From positions 58,050,397 to 58,114,396 of the forward strand of contig NC_044282.2 in the NCBI RefSeq assembly GCF_004027225.2: a stretch of DNA of 64,000 nucleotides. Reading direction: 5' to 3'. Source of the stretch: Strigops habroptila (Eukaryota > Chordata > Aves > Psittaciformes > Psittacidae). How positions within the stretch are numbered: the first letter of the stretch is position 1; each line of letters starts with the position of its first letter. The notes below the pieces were generated by a model that did not search any database, was not told the DNA's origin, and saw only the letters and a list, made by a program, of their open reading frames with translations. Position numbers and translations under genes: made by a program. Shown here one piece after another: positions 1-9,772 of the stretch.

Positions 1-3000
1 TGGGGAAAAAAGATTTCTGTGGAGGCTATTGGAAAAATAGTGAACAGTTTTGTGAACGTTTTTGTTTATATGGAAGCCTTTATCTTGCTTTCCACTAGTT
101 CCATCATCTGGCAAATATTTTCCGTCAACTTTCTCCATTCAATTTTCTTTTTAGTTCTCACATTTCTCCTTTATACAGCTTTACCCTCTGGCTCTGAAAT
201 CCTATTCTGTTCTTTACTTGCTCTTCATTTTATAAAATATTCTGCTTTCTCAAGAAATTATTCAGCTTTGTAGAAGAGAGAGAAGGTTCCTTAGCTGTCT
301 TACACCAGTCAGGCTGTGTGCTGAAGAACAGCATCCAGTAGCCACAGATTTTTGTTGTTTATGCTGCCGTGTCCTGTGGAGTGATTGGTGCATATTGTGG
401 TACCAGCACAGGAGAAATATTCACACAAAGTAAGTAAAGAAGTCATGTAAGTTATCAGCTGGAATCCCAAATCTTGTGAAACCCGGTGACCTACACTTAT
501 GGTGGATCTGGCTTCATTGCATGACATGGGAATGTGTCCTGCAAAGGCTATCAGTAACAAGAGGTGTTGGGGAAGGAGAGCATCAGAGTTAATATCCTAA
601 GACTTCCTGTTTGTTTCTGGTGTCTCTACCTAATTTCAGTCCAGAACTGTGCCCATGGAGCCCTTGTCCTGTTCACCCAGAGTGGAAGAGAGGCAGAAGA
701 GGCCAGTGAGAAACTGCATTTGCTTCACTTCTTCTTATGCACAATTTCCAGTTCTTCTGTACTCTTCTAAGGAAGTCTGTCTAGAAGGCATTTCTTAGTC
801 AAGACAAACAGGAATAAGCACAGATTTATACCATGTGAGATAATTAGGTTGTTTTGCTCTCTGTTCTTTTCCTAATAATCCCTTGTGTTTTATCAGCCTT
901 TTTGATGACTGTTGAGCACTGCATTAATGTTTTCAGAGAACTACCCACAAAACCCAGTATGTCTGCACAGTCATAGCTAATTAAGTCTTGCGACATATGT
1001 ATAATTAGGGTTATTTTTAGCCCGTATTCATTACCTTGCATCTATCAACACTGAATGTCTTTCAGCTCTATGAGATCTCATCGAGTATCACTCAGTGTCA
1101 TGAGATCCTAATAAGATCCTATCATCTGTAAACTTTGTTACTTCATGAGTCACCGTTTCCCAGATTTTATGAATACATTGAACAACACTTGTATGTGTGG
1201 AACTTCATGTGACTTTCGTCTATTATGTCAATCGACTCTTAATTCTGTATCTTTTTAGCTTGTTATTAAATGGGAGGGATGAAATCTCAGTTTCTTTTTA
1301 AGCCTTTTGTAACCTAAGTATATTGCATTAACAAATATTAATATCATATTATTTCCTTCAAAATGCTGTATCAAGATATGTGACCTATGACTTCATTCTT
1401 CATATTTGGGTTCAGCCTCATGACTGGAAAATTAGAAGAACAAAAGTATTAGAAAGAAGTCCTACATTTCCATACCACTCTTACTCATGACTTCAGGATC
1501 TATGCAAGCATTTCCTTACCATGTAGCCTTGGGCATCAGAGCCATGTTGAAATTCAAGATGTGACAGTGTGAAGTAGTTAAAAAAAAAAAAAAAAAAAAA
1601 AAAGTGGGGTTTTTTTTTTTGTTTTTTTTTGGTTTTTTTTTTTTGGAAAGGTAGAAGAGTCCTCTAAAATGAAGACTTGTAATGAAAATAGGAAATACCT
1701 TAATACGCTGATTTTTCATCAAAATAATCTCTGGGCAGAGAATGCCCAAACAAAACAAAAGGTAGGTCTTGGGTGTTATTCCAGAAAGATCCTCAAGCAG
1801 ATGTCAGGCTGAATCCTGGCTAGAGTCCCTTGTTATAAAGTAGCCTCTTGTTAGCACAACACTAAGAGTAATTGCACAGAAAAACCTAAGGCATGGAACA
1901 GTCGTGCATAAATTATTTCTTCTAATATGTCACTGGAATTCCTACAGGAAAGCTGGCTTTTTTTAAAACAGAATTTTTTTTTCATTTTGTTTCTCATTTA
2001 TTTCTAGGAACTCTGTGCAACAGACTGGTGCGGAGTGGAGAGGGACTCTCTTATACTCAGCCCAGATTAATCCAAGCACTGCACTCTTCCTCTTTGCAGA
2101 AACACTAGAGGAGTTTCTATTCTCTTTTGTGCAGTCAGTGAATTCTCTGTGGGGATCTCCATCTATCTAGCAGGTCACGTTACAGCTCTGCTCTTGTAAC
2201 TGATCTCTCCATTGGTTTCTACAGAAGAAGTGTTATTGATGAATTACTGCACATGGCGCTGAGAGTTATGTTGCAGAGTTGTTACTTTTCAGCTGGGGAG
2301 CTTTCCTGGGAACTTTCCATGATGTGCTGGATGGCTAAAGAGTTTTGGACAATATGTAGCATACAGCTGCCATAACTCGTTATGACCAATAAATAGAGGA
2401 AGCAAAACGGATAGAAAAATTAAAGATCAAAGATGCCAGCAGGACATGTGTATCTGTGATTAGTGATGAATTTTACTACATTAGGGAAAGCTGGCTGACT
2501 TCAAAAGATGCTAGACCTCCTGGCAAGGCATAGAAATAAGCCCCCAAAGTCAGCATGTTATGACAACTGCAGTTTCCCCCAATGTGAGACACTACTGATT
2601 GCGCTGCCAAATGCCAGCTAAACAGATTTATTTTCTCTGAGACCATTTTTTTCTTACCATTGAAGACTTCTCTGTACTTTCTGATGAGGTGTAGTTATAA
2701 GCAGAATTGGTAGCATTGCCTTAGAGTAGGTCCATATTACAGCTGGGCAAAACATAATTTTGCTGTTTTGTTACAATATTTGACATAATGCAGTACAGAC
2801 CCCTAGCACACAGATAAAAACACCTAAGATTTTTTAAAAAAGCTAAACACTGAGAAACTAAACCTCATATTTTAAAGTTTGATTTGCACCAAATGAAACA
2901 TTTGGTATCACTAATTATGAAACTTCTAATTTTAGCAATTTTAAAATTTTTTTTAACTTTAATTTTCTCAAAATAGTAACCTTGATTTTTCTTTAATGTC

Positions 3001-3154
3001 ACAGTATGGCATTTCAGTAATTTCTTTTTTCAACAACATAGGTTGAGTCAGGAGATTAACTGAAACCAATGTTTTTCCATAGTGTTTTGATTACTAGGAA
3101 TTGTCTTTTTCCTGTGAAAAATTGTTTAAAAATTTCCAACCAGCTCTGGTATTG
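1..3154. other. Non-coding stretch left of the provirus
   Basis: AT-rich unique-looking DNA. Open frames are all under 90 codons, occur on both strands and resemble no family I know. The only distinct structure is the A-run/T-run inverted pair near 1580-1644, listed separately. No transposon end or RNA gene was recognised. Confidence 0.6.
1580..1644. repeat. A-run followed by T-runs (inverted homopolymers)
   Basis: A run of 24 A (1580-1603) is followed, after a six-base G-rich spacer, by three T-runs separated by single G or GG. The A and T tracts could pair as a hairpin. This is simple low-complexity sequence, and homopolymer lengths here may also be affected by sequencing error. Confidence 0.8.
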
Positions 3155-3159
3155 ATGCT
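3155..3159. repeat. Target-site duplication, left copy (ATGCT)
   Basis: The five bases immediately before the 5' LTR are ATGCT. The same five bases follow the 3' LTR at 7147-7151. A 5-bp duplication fits ERVL/class III elements, and some class I elements too. It fixes the outer ends of the provirus. Confidence 0.85.
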
Positions 3160-3731
3160 TGTCCTGGGTTCAGCTATAGCAGTCATTTTTCTCCTTCTTA
3201 GTAGCTGGTGCAGTGCTGTGTTTTTTAACTTTCAGCCTGGGAACGACGCTGATAACACTGATGTTTTTAGTTGTTGCTAAGTAATGTTTATTCCAACCAA
3301 GGACTTTCTCAGTCTCATGCTTTGCCAGGGAGGAGGGGAAGCCGGGCGGAAGCAGAGACAGGACACCTGACCCAAACTAGCCAAAGGGGTATTCCATACC
3401 ACAGCACGTCATGCCCAGTATATAAACCGGGCGGAGTTACCCGGAAGGCCTGATCACTGCTCGGGTCGGGCTGGGTATCGGTCGGTGGGTGGTGAGCAAT
3501 TGTATCCTCTCCCCTTGTTATTTCACTAATCGTTATTATCATTGGTGGTAGCAGTAGTGGTTTTGTGTTATACCTTAGTTGCGGGACTGCTCTTATCTCA
3601 ACCCGTGGGAGTTACATTCCTCCCGTTCTCCTCCCCATCCCTCCAGGAGCAGGGGGAGGAAGAAGGGGGGGGGGGAGGAGTGAGCGAGCGGCTGTGTGGT
3701 TCTGAGTTACCGGCTGGGCTCAAACCACGAC
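3160..3731 (+). repeat. 5' LTR
   Basis: Begins with TGTCCTGGG and matches 6577-7146 at a constant offset of 3417 over its first 500 or so bases. It carries a TATA box at 3419-3426, followed at once by a small inverted repeat (CCGGG at 3427-3431, CCCGG at 3440-3444). Near the end lies a purine-rich segment with an 11-G run (3665-3675). Transcription would start about 25-30 bases after the TATA box, placing U3 at roughly 3160-3450. I see no AATAAA in the LTR. The last base differs from the 3' copy: this one ends ACGAC then GG, where the 3' LTR ends ACGACA. Confidence 0.92.
3419..3426 (+). promoter_or_regulatory. TATA box of the 5' LTR
   Basis: TATATAAA about 260 bases into the LTR, followed by a GC-rich segment. 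This is the expected position for the retroviral core promoter. The identical motif is in the 3' LTR at 6836-6843. Confidence 0.75.
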
Positions 3732-3740
3732 GGTTCTTTT

Positions 3741-3810
3741 TGGCGCCCAACGTGGGTCTCGAACCCACGACCCTGAGATTAAGAGTCTCATGCTCTACCG
3801 ACTGAGCTAG
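3741..3810 (-). other. Primer-binding site extended into a 70-base antisense copy of tRNA-Lys(CUU)
   Basis: The first 18 bases (3741-3758) are a tRNA-Lys1,2 primer-binding site starting TGGCGCCCAACG. Homology does not stop there. Read on the minus strand, 3810 to 3741 gives tRNA-Lys from about nucleotide 7 to the CCA end: D arm, anticodon CUU (complement of 3781-3783), variable region, T arm with TTCGA, G73 and CCA. Against the vertebrate tRNA-Lys(CUU) I remember, I see one difference, at tRNA position 60 (3757). The six 5'-most nucleotides of the acceptor stem are missing and the sequence changes abruptly to pol at 3811. With half the acceptor stem gone it cannot be a functional tRNA gene. 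It most likely arose when reverse transcriptase copied far into the primer tRNA; recombination with a genomic tRNA gene is the alternative. Confidence 0.9.
3755..3809 (-). promoter_or_regulatory. Internal Pol III A and B boxes on the antisense strand
   Basis: Within the tRNA copy, the minus strand holds TAGCTCAGTCGG (3809-3798, A box) and GGTTCGAGACC (3765-3755, a full match to the B-box consensus). Spacing is that of a tRNA. Whether it drives transcription is unknown. I see no run of four or more A on the plus strand between 3427 and 3740, so no close Pol III terminator would stop an antisense transcript into the LTR. Confidence 0.55.
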
Positions 3811-4275
3811 GGGTGGAAACACAGCCCTACCATCTGCCATGGATTGATCCAGACTGCACTGGAACAGGGGCAAGCTCCAGAACACCTGCAATACATTGAT
3901 GACATCATCGTGTGGGGTGATACAGCAGAAGAAGTTTTTGAGAAAGGGAGGAAGATAATCCAAATCCTGCTGAAGGCCGGTTTTGCCATAAAACGGAATA
4001 AGGTCAAGGGACCTGCACAGGAGATTCAATTTTTGGGAATAAAATGGCAAGATGGACGCTGCCAGATCCCCACAGACGTGATCAACAAGATAACAGCAAT
4101 GTCTCCACCAACTAACAAGAAAGAAACACAAGCTTTCTTAGGTGTTGTGGGGTTCTGGAGAATGCACATCCCAAATTACAGTCTGATTGTAAGCCCTCTC
4201 TACCACGTGACCCGGAAGAAGAATGATTTCAAATGGGGCCCTGAGCAACAACAAGCCTTTGAACAAATTAAATGA
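3811..4275 (+). pseudogene. pol: pol remnant: C-terminal half of reverse transcriptase
   Basis: An open frame starts directly at the junction with the tRNA copy, inside the conserved segment just before the catalytic motif. It contains YIDD (3892-3903), the core active-site motif, and the following thumb/connection-type sequence (FLG near 4033, a QAFLG stretch near 4130). The N-terminal fingers and first catalytic aspartate are missing, so there is no active polymerase. The frame ends at an in-frame TGA (4273-4275) but continues in the same frame beyond it, so this is a nonsense change and not a frameshift. No credible start codon or upstream gag-pro exists. Confidence 0.9.
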
Positions 4276-5277
4276 GAAATAGTTCATGCAGTAGCCCTTG
4301 GACCAGTCCGGGCCGGGCCAGATGTGAAAAATGTGCTCTATACCGCAGCTGGGGAGAATGGTCCTACCTGGAGCCTCTGGCAGAAAGCTCCAGGGGAGAC
4401 TCGAGGTCGACCCCTCGGCTTTTGGAGTCAGGGATATAAAGGATCCGAGGCCAGCTATACTCCCACTGAAAAAGAGATACTGGCAGCCTATGAAGGGGTT
4501 CGAGCTGCCTCAGAAGTGATTGGAACTGAAGCGCAGCTCCTCCTGGCACCCCGGTTGCCTGTGCTGGGCTGGATGTTCAAAGGCAGGGTCTCCTCTACAC
4601 ATCATGCAACTGATGCTACATGGAGTAAGTGGGCCGCACTAATTACACAACGAGCTCGAATAGGAAATCCCAGTCGTCCAGGAATTCTAGAAGTCATCAT
4701 GGACTGGCCAGAGGGCAAAGATTTTGGGATGTCACCAGAAGAGGAGGTGACGCGTGCTGAAGAGGCCCCACCATATAATGAACTGTCAGAGAGTGAAAAG
4801 CAATATGCCTTGTTTACTGATGGGTCCTGCCGTATTGTGGGAAAGCATCGGAGATGGAAGGCAGCTGTGTGGAGTCCCCTGCGACAAGTTGCAGAAACTG
4901 CTGAGGGAGAGGGTGAATCGAGTCAATTTGCAGAGGTGAAAGCCATCCAGCTGGCCTTGGACATTGCTGAACGAGAAAAATGGCCAGTGCTTTATCTCTA
5001 CACTGACTCATGGATGGTGGCAAACGCCCTGTGGGGGTGGTTGCAGCAATGGAAGCAGAGCAACTGGCAACGCAGAAGTAAACCCATCTGGGCTGCTGCA
5101 TTGTGGCAAGATATCGCTGCTCGGGTGCAGAACCTGGTGGTGAAGGTACGCCACGTAGATGCTCATGTACCCAAGAGTCGGGCCACTGAGGAACACCAGA
5201 ACAACCAGCAAGTGGATAAAGCTGCTAAGATTAAAGTGGCTCAAATGGACTTGGATTGGCAACATAAGGGTGAATAA
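4276..5277 (+). pseudogene. pol: pol remnant: connection and RNase H domain
   Basis: Same frame as the preceding RT piece, open until TAA at 5275-5277. The RNase H fold is recognisable by its acidic residues: D in TDGS (codon 4819-4821), E in AEVKA (4933-4935), D in YTDSW (5005-5007) and D in QVDKA (5215-5217), with a histidine-containing segment (VRHVDAH) before the last. All four catalytic positions are present. In the family this domain removes the RNA strand of the RNA-DNA hybrid during reverse transcription. The piece lacks its own start and lies between two stop codons, so it is not expected to make protein. Confidence 0.9.
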
Positions 5278-6144
5278 TTTTTAGCCCGGTGGGCCCATGA
5301 CACCTCAGGCCATCAAGGCAGAGATGCAACATATAGATGGGCTCGTGATCGAGGGGTGGACTTAACGATGGACACTATTGCCCAGGTTATTCACGAATGT
5401 GAAACATGTGCTGCAATTAAGCAAGCCAAGCGGTTAAAGCCTCTCTGGTATGGAGGACGATGGCTGAAGTACAAATATGGGGAGGCCTGGCAGATTGATT
5501 ATATCACACTCCCACCAACCCGTCAAGGCAAGCGCTATGTGCTTACTATGGTGGAAGCAACCACCGGCTGGCTGCAAACATATGCTGTGTCCCACGCCAC
5601 TGCCCGGAACACTATCCTGGGCCTTGAGAAACAAGTCTTGTGGCGACACGGCACCCCAGAGAGAATTGAGTCAGACAATGGGACTCATTTCCGGAACAAC
5701 CTCATAGACACTTGGGCCAAAGAGCATGGCATTGAGTGGGTATATCACATCCCCTACCATGCACCAGCCTCTGGGAAAATCGAACGGTACAATGGGCTGT
5801 TAAAAACTACACTGAGAGCAATGGGTGGTGGGACTTTCAAACACTGGGATACACATTTACCAAAAGCCACCTGGTTGGTTAACAGTAGGGGATCTGCCAA
5901 CAGGGCTGGCCCAGCCCAATCAGAACTTTTACGTACCGTAGAGGGGGATAAAGTTCCTGTGGTGCACATAAAGAATTTGTTGGGGAAGACAGTCTGGGTT
6001 ATTCCTGCTTCAGGTAAAGGCAAACCCACTCGTGGGGTTGCTTTTGCTCAGGGACCTGGATATACTTGGTGGGTAATGCGGGAAGATGGGGAAGTCCGAT
6101 GCGTACCTCAAGGGGATTTGATTTTGGGGAAAAACAGCCAATGA
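5278..6144 (+). pseudogene. pol: pol remnant: integrase with intact catalytic triad
   Basis: Continues in the same frame after the TAA at 5275-5277 and ends at TGA 6142-6144. The zinc-binding module is HHCC: His codons at 5296-5298 and 5311-5313, Cys codons at 5398-5400 and 5407-5409. The catalytic core has the D,D-35-E triad: D at 5497-5499 (IDYI), D at 5674-5676 (SDNG) and E at 5782-5784, with exactly 35 residues between the last two. A tryptophan-rich C-terminal segment follows. In the family this enzyme inserts viral DNA into the chromosome. All key residues are present, but the domain follows an in-frame stop. The first ATG in frame is 5365-5367, which would cut off the two zinc-binding histidines. 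Confidence 0.92.
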
Positions 6145-6576
6145 ACTCAATTGTACGCTGTTGCCTGCTCTAGAACACTTTTATAGCCCACCAGCTAGAT
6201 ATCTTCAGGTCGCCAGCAATTGACCCTGACTTCCCTCCGATCATCACCTCAACAAAGAATGAATTTTGAGGAAACCAGATGAGTTCAGCAGTGACCAGAC
6301 GAGTTTGGCGGTATCATCAGCAGGCAACAACCCAACACTACATACCGTCCCTCCTGCCCTGAAAGACTATTACAAGAGATGGAGCCTGACATCATGGACT
6401 GGATGAGTTCAGCAATTTTACAGGGATTGGTCCATGGACTAGGGAATGATATCTTTCTCTGTGTGTGGGTGTGGGTGTATATATATATATGTATATATAT
6501 GGGACAGGGGTGATGGTGTGCTGAGAGATGGGGGATCTGAGCATGACATGAATGGTATGGAATAAGGGGTGGATAC
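6145..6576 (+). other. Non-coding internal region between integrase and 3' LTR
   Basis: No env-like or other long open frame; the element passes from integrase to the LTR within about 430 bases. It includes a GT/TA microsatellite (6460-6500) and a modest purine-rich stretch (about 6559-6574, with AAGGGGTGGA) just before the 3' LTR. That stretch is the probable polypurine tract that primes plus-strand synthesis, though it is shorter and less pure than usual. Confidence 0.7.
6460..6500. repeat. (GT)n/(TA)n microsatellite
   Basis: GTGTGTGGGTGTGGGTGT followed by alternating TA with one GTA interruption, lying inside the provirus between integrase and the 3' LTR. Confidence 0.85.
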
Positions 6577-7146
6577 TGTCCTGGGTTCAGCTATAGCAGT
6601 CATTTTTCTCCTTCTTAGTAGCTGGTGCAGTGCTGTGTTTTTTAACTTTCAGCCTGGGAACGACGCTGATAACACTGATGTTTTTAGTTGTTGCTAAGTA
6701 ATGTTTATTCCAACCAAGGACTTTCTCAGTCTCATGCTTTGCCAGGGAGGAGGGGAAGCCGGGCGGAAGCAGAGACAGGACACCTGACCCAAACTAGCCA
6801 AAGGGGTATTCCATACCACAGCACGTCATGCCCAGTATATAAACCGGGCGGAGTTACCCGGAAGGCCTGATCACTGCTCGGGTCGGGCTGGGTATCGGTC
6901 GGTGGGTGGTGAGCAATTGTATCCTCTCCCCTTGTTATTTCACTAATCGTTATTATCATTGGTGGTAGCAGTAGTGGTTTTGTATTATACCTTAGTTGCG
7001 GGACTGCTCTTATCTCAACCCGTGGGAGTTACATTCCTCCCGTTCTCCTCCCCATCCGTCCGGGAGCGGGGGGAGGAAGAAGGGGGGGGGGGAGTGAGCG
7101 AGCGGCTGTGTGATTCTGAGTTACCGGCTGGGCTCAAACCACGACA
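6577..7146 (+). repeat. 3' LTR
   Basis: Starts TGTCCTGGG and ends ACGACA, the standard TG...CA ends, followed by the ATGCT duplication. It differs from the 5' LTR by G to A at 6984, three changes in the segment before the poly-G run (around 7057-7068), loss of three bases after that run, and one G/A change near 7113. That is about five substitutions in 570 bp. TATA box at 6836-6843. Confidence 0.92.
6836..6843 (+). promoter_or_regulatory. TATA box of the 3' LTR
   Basis: TATATAAA at the same relative position as in the 5' LTR. It could in principle drive transcription into the downstream flank. Nothing in the flank shows that it is used. Confidence 0.7.
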
Positions 7147-7151
7147 ATGCT
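7147..7151. repeat. Target-site duplication, right copy (ATGCT)
   Basis: Matches 3155-3159 exactly and abuts the CA end of the 3' LTR. Confidence 0.85.
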
Positions 7152-9678
7152 AAAATGATTCACAGTAATATCCTGTGGAGTAGGCAGAGCAAAGGCAGCA
7201 TCAACAGGAGTTCAACATTACAGATAAGGGCTGGATGATGAAATGAAGTGTCCGGTGCCATCCTTATTCAATTATTCATACAAAGCTTTGTAAAAAAGAG
7301 GATATTGGAAAATATAATCACTAGCTTTTCAGAAGATGGCAGAAAGAGGAGAACATCATCCACAGAGACATAACTGGACCCAGTTTTGCAGATATCCTTT
7401 GTCTCCTGTCTTCAGGAGGTATCATGTAGAGGGTGGTGAGGACAGAGGCCTGGTTATCAAAATAGGAAAGGAGGAAGGTCTCCAAAAAGGTAACTGATCT
7501 TGGCTCTGATTCCCAGCTTCCATAAGGTGCAAGGATGAATACTCAATTTTCAGCTTTCATTCAGCCAGTTTAAAGAGCAATTATCCACCCATGTTCTTTC
7601 TATAATCCAGTTAAGAACTGGTCTCCAAACTTTCCTTGCATTAAGGTCTGAATTTTCCATTTACTTGGATTACAAAGTCCATTTCTGCTATTGCTGTTTT
7701 GCCTTTGCCTCACACTGCAAACATCCAAGAAGACTGAAGGTACTGGGAAAAAAGAGTTGATCCAGTATCTTCTTTATTTAAGAAAGGAAGCATATAAGGA
7801 GATGATCTATTAATACAACATTTATTAATACCCTTCTCAAACACAGGAACCAAAAATCACAAGGCTTGCTTTGAAGCTGTGACTCTCTCACATGCATTGA
7901 AATGAGTTTCCAGCAAAGCGCAAGTGAATGCCATATGAGCAGAAGAAACCTTGGGACCACGAGCAAGCAATTTTATGACTGCTGTGTGCTCAGTGCCCGG
8001 AGTAGATTCATGTCAAGGTGACACTTCCCTGGCTCAGCTCTCCCCTTGTCTCTTACTGAAGAGCTGTAGATATTTTACTTCTGCAGGCTCCTTTTTCTTA
8101 CTTCTCAGTGCCTGATAGATGTTGTTCCTAACCACTTTTGCAGGTGATTACTGTGGGGAATTAGTAGGCTTCTTATTCACACCTTTCTGCCCAAGCCCCT
8201 CTTGACTTGCATAATTCATTAAACCAGAGGAAACGAGGAATCTCACAGAGTGCTGAGGACCCAGCAGGCCCAGAGGGGCTTTTAAATGGTTTAATTTAAT
8301 GACCATTGTGGGAAATGCTTGTGTAGATGTTAAGCATTTTGATTCCCCTCCCATTCCTTCCCCTGTTAATAGGTGGTTGTGCCACTGAGACATTCCTTAG
8401 GAAGACCATTAATGTGAAGTATGAACTTTGTTGCCTGTTGATATGCGGGCTAACAAGTAAGAGACATCAGACTTAGGTTCCCATAAGAGGTGCCTAAATA
8501 TTCATGGTTTTCAAGCATTATAAATTTTGCTGTCTAGCTCAGGTGAGGTTTGAACCCCTACCTGCAAACCCCCATGTCCCAAGCATCCCTTCTCAGTAGT
8601 GGAGACACTGGTAAAATAAAATACAGGTGTGAAAGGGGTACCTGAATCCTTCAGGTATGTTTAATTCTAGTTTCTCCACAGCTCTCCAAAGTGGATATAT
8701 GGAATCAAGTTATGAAGGAAGGAGCAAAACTTTCCGGCTAAATGCCATGGGTCCACTGACATTGCTTCAAGGCATGACATCAAACTCTTAGGCAATATCA
8801 ACACTACAGAATTGCACATTACAAAGGAGCAATCCCAGGTGCTTTAACTTGCTTTTGATCCTCAGACTGGTCCCTTGCGTACTTTTGGCCTCGGCTCACC
8901 AGTATCTCTCCAGTTTCCAGGCACAGTTTGGCAACCGACATGGCCAAGGGATCGTTCCCAGTTGGCAGCTTAGATATAGCTGCTCTGTTTTGGAAAGCAG
9001 GAGAGTTTAATGAATGGATGCAGGCATTTCTGTGCCAGTTGGCCTTCAGGCTAGTGAATGGTCCTGGCCAAGTTCAATTTTCTAAAACAGACATAGCCTC
9101 GGGTCTCCTTCTTATCTCTGCCATTGACTTCCTGGGTAGTGAGGGCTTGGCTGTTTACCTATAAAAACGACTTTGTGAAAATGGAGTGTGCATGAAAGAA
9201 TGGTTTCAAAGACTATTTATTATGAATATGGTTCTTTTTAACTTAGTAAGTCGTTCACAAACTGATCTTGGCTTCCTTGGATTGTGTTAGTGTTCAGAGA
9301 CATTCACTGATCATTTACAGCAAGAAACATTCAGCCTCTGGTTTGTTTTCTTTGCTTCCTTTTTGCAGTGGGGGACCAGCCAGATGAGAGATCTGCTTTT
9401 GTTTTCGCTCTCCTTGGTTTGATGATTGAAACTTTTCAAACAGAACTACACACGTGGCAAATATCCACGATGAATTTCTAGATAAATAAACACTTGGGCT
9501 GAGGTTATTTTGGAAGAATGGCAGTCTCAGTGCCTCCAAATGGCAAATAATAGAGTGAACTGAGCCCAGCCATTTTTTTTTTTTTCTGGAGCTGGAGGAC
9601 CTCTGCTATCCCTCCTGTTAACCTGTGCTTCTCTGTTTTGTTGGTCTGCTCGGTGTTTCTGAAGCACTGTGAAAGACA
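7152..9678. other. Non-coding stretch
   Basis: Unique-looking DNA with a T14 run near 9573-9586. Open frames are all short. No repeat family, exon or RNA gene recognised. Confidence 0.55.
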
Positions 9679-9772
9679 CAGAATCATAGAAACAACTAGG
9701 TTGGAAAAGACCTTTAAGATCATCAAGTCCAACCTTCATTCCAGGACTGCCAAGTTCACCACTAAACCATGT
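9679..9772 (-). mobile_element. CR1 LINE 3' end fragment
   Basis: On the minus strand the segment reads as the familiar avian CR1 3' UTR: a 'tggtttagtggtg' type start, 'gatgatcttaaaggtcttt', 'tccaacctag', and the terminal TTTCTATGATTCTGT. Only the last 90 or so bases of the element are present, the normal 5' truncation of CR1. Confidence 0.85.

Larger units (their letters stand above)
3160..7146 (+). mobile_element. ERVL-like endogenous retrovirus, internally deleted provirus
   Basis: A plus-strand provirus of about 4.0 kb, organised as 5' LTR, tRNA-Lys primer site, partial pol, short non-coding 3' part and 3' LTR, flanked by a 5-bp target duplication. The only coding remnant is pol: the second half of reverse transcriptase, RNase H and integrase, all in one frame. 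There is no trace of gag, protease, the N-terminal half of reverse transcriptase or env. Lack of env and the 5-bp duplication suggest an ERVL (class III) type; the tRNA-Lys primer alone would also fit class II. The two LTRs differ at about five substitutions plus one 3-bp indel, so the insertion is young in genomic terms. It cannot encode a working set of proteins, so any past mobility needed proteins from another copy. Confidence 0.92.

Noticed and set aside
3271..3453. Short open frames within the LTRs (also 6688-6870 and the minus-strand 75-codon frames)
   Set aside because: They are present only because the LTR is duplicated. They overlap promoter sequence on both strands and match nothing.
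3741..3813. A functional minus-strand tRNA-Lys gene
   Set aside because: The 5' half of the acceptor stem is missing, it sits exactly at the retroviral primer site, and the CCA is encoded, which eukaryotic tRNA genes lack.
3598..4131. A 177-codon open frame on the minus strand across the LTR, tRNA copy and RT
   Set aside because: It is the reverse shadow of the LTR and the pol frame. It crosses the element's internal junction and has no domain of its own.
6145..6576. An env gene
   Set aside because: Only about 430 bases separate integrase from the 3' LTR and no long frame, signal peptide or membrane segment is present.
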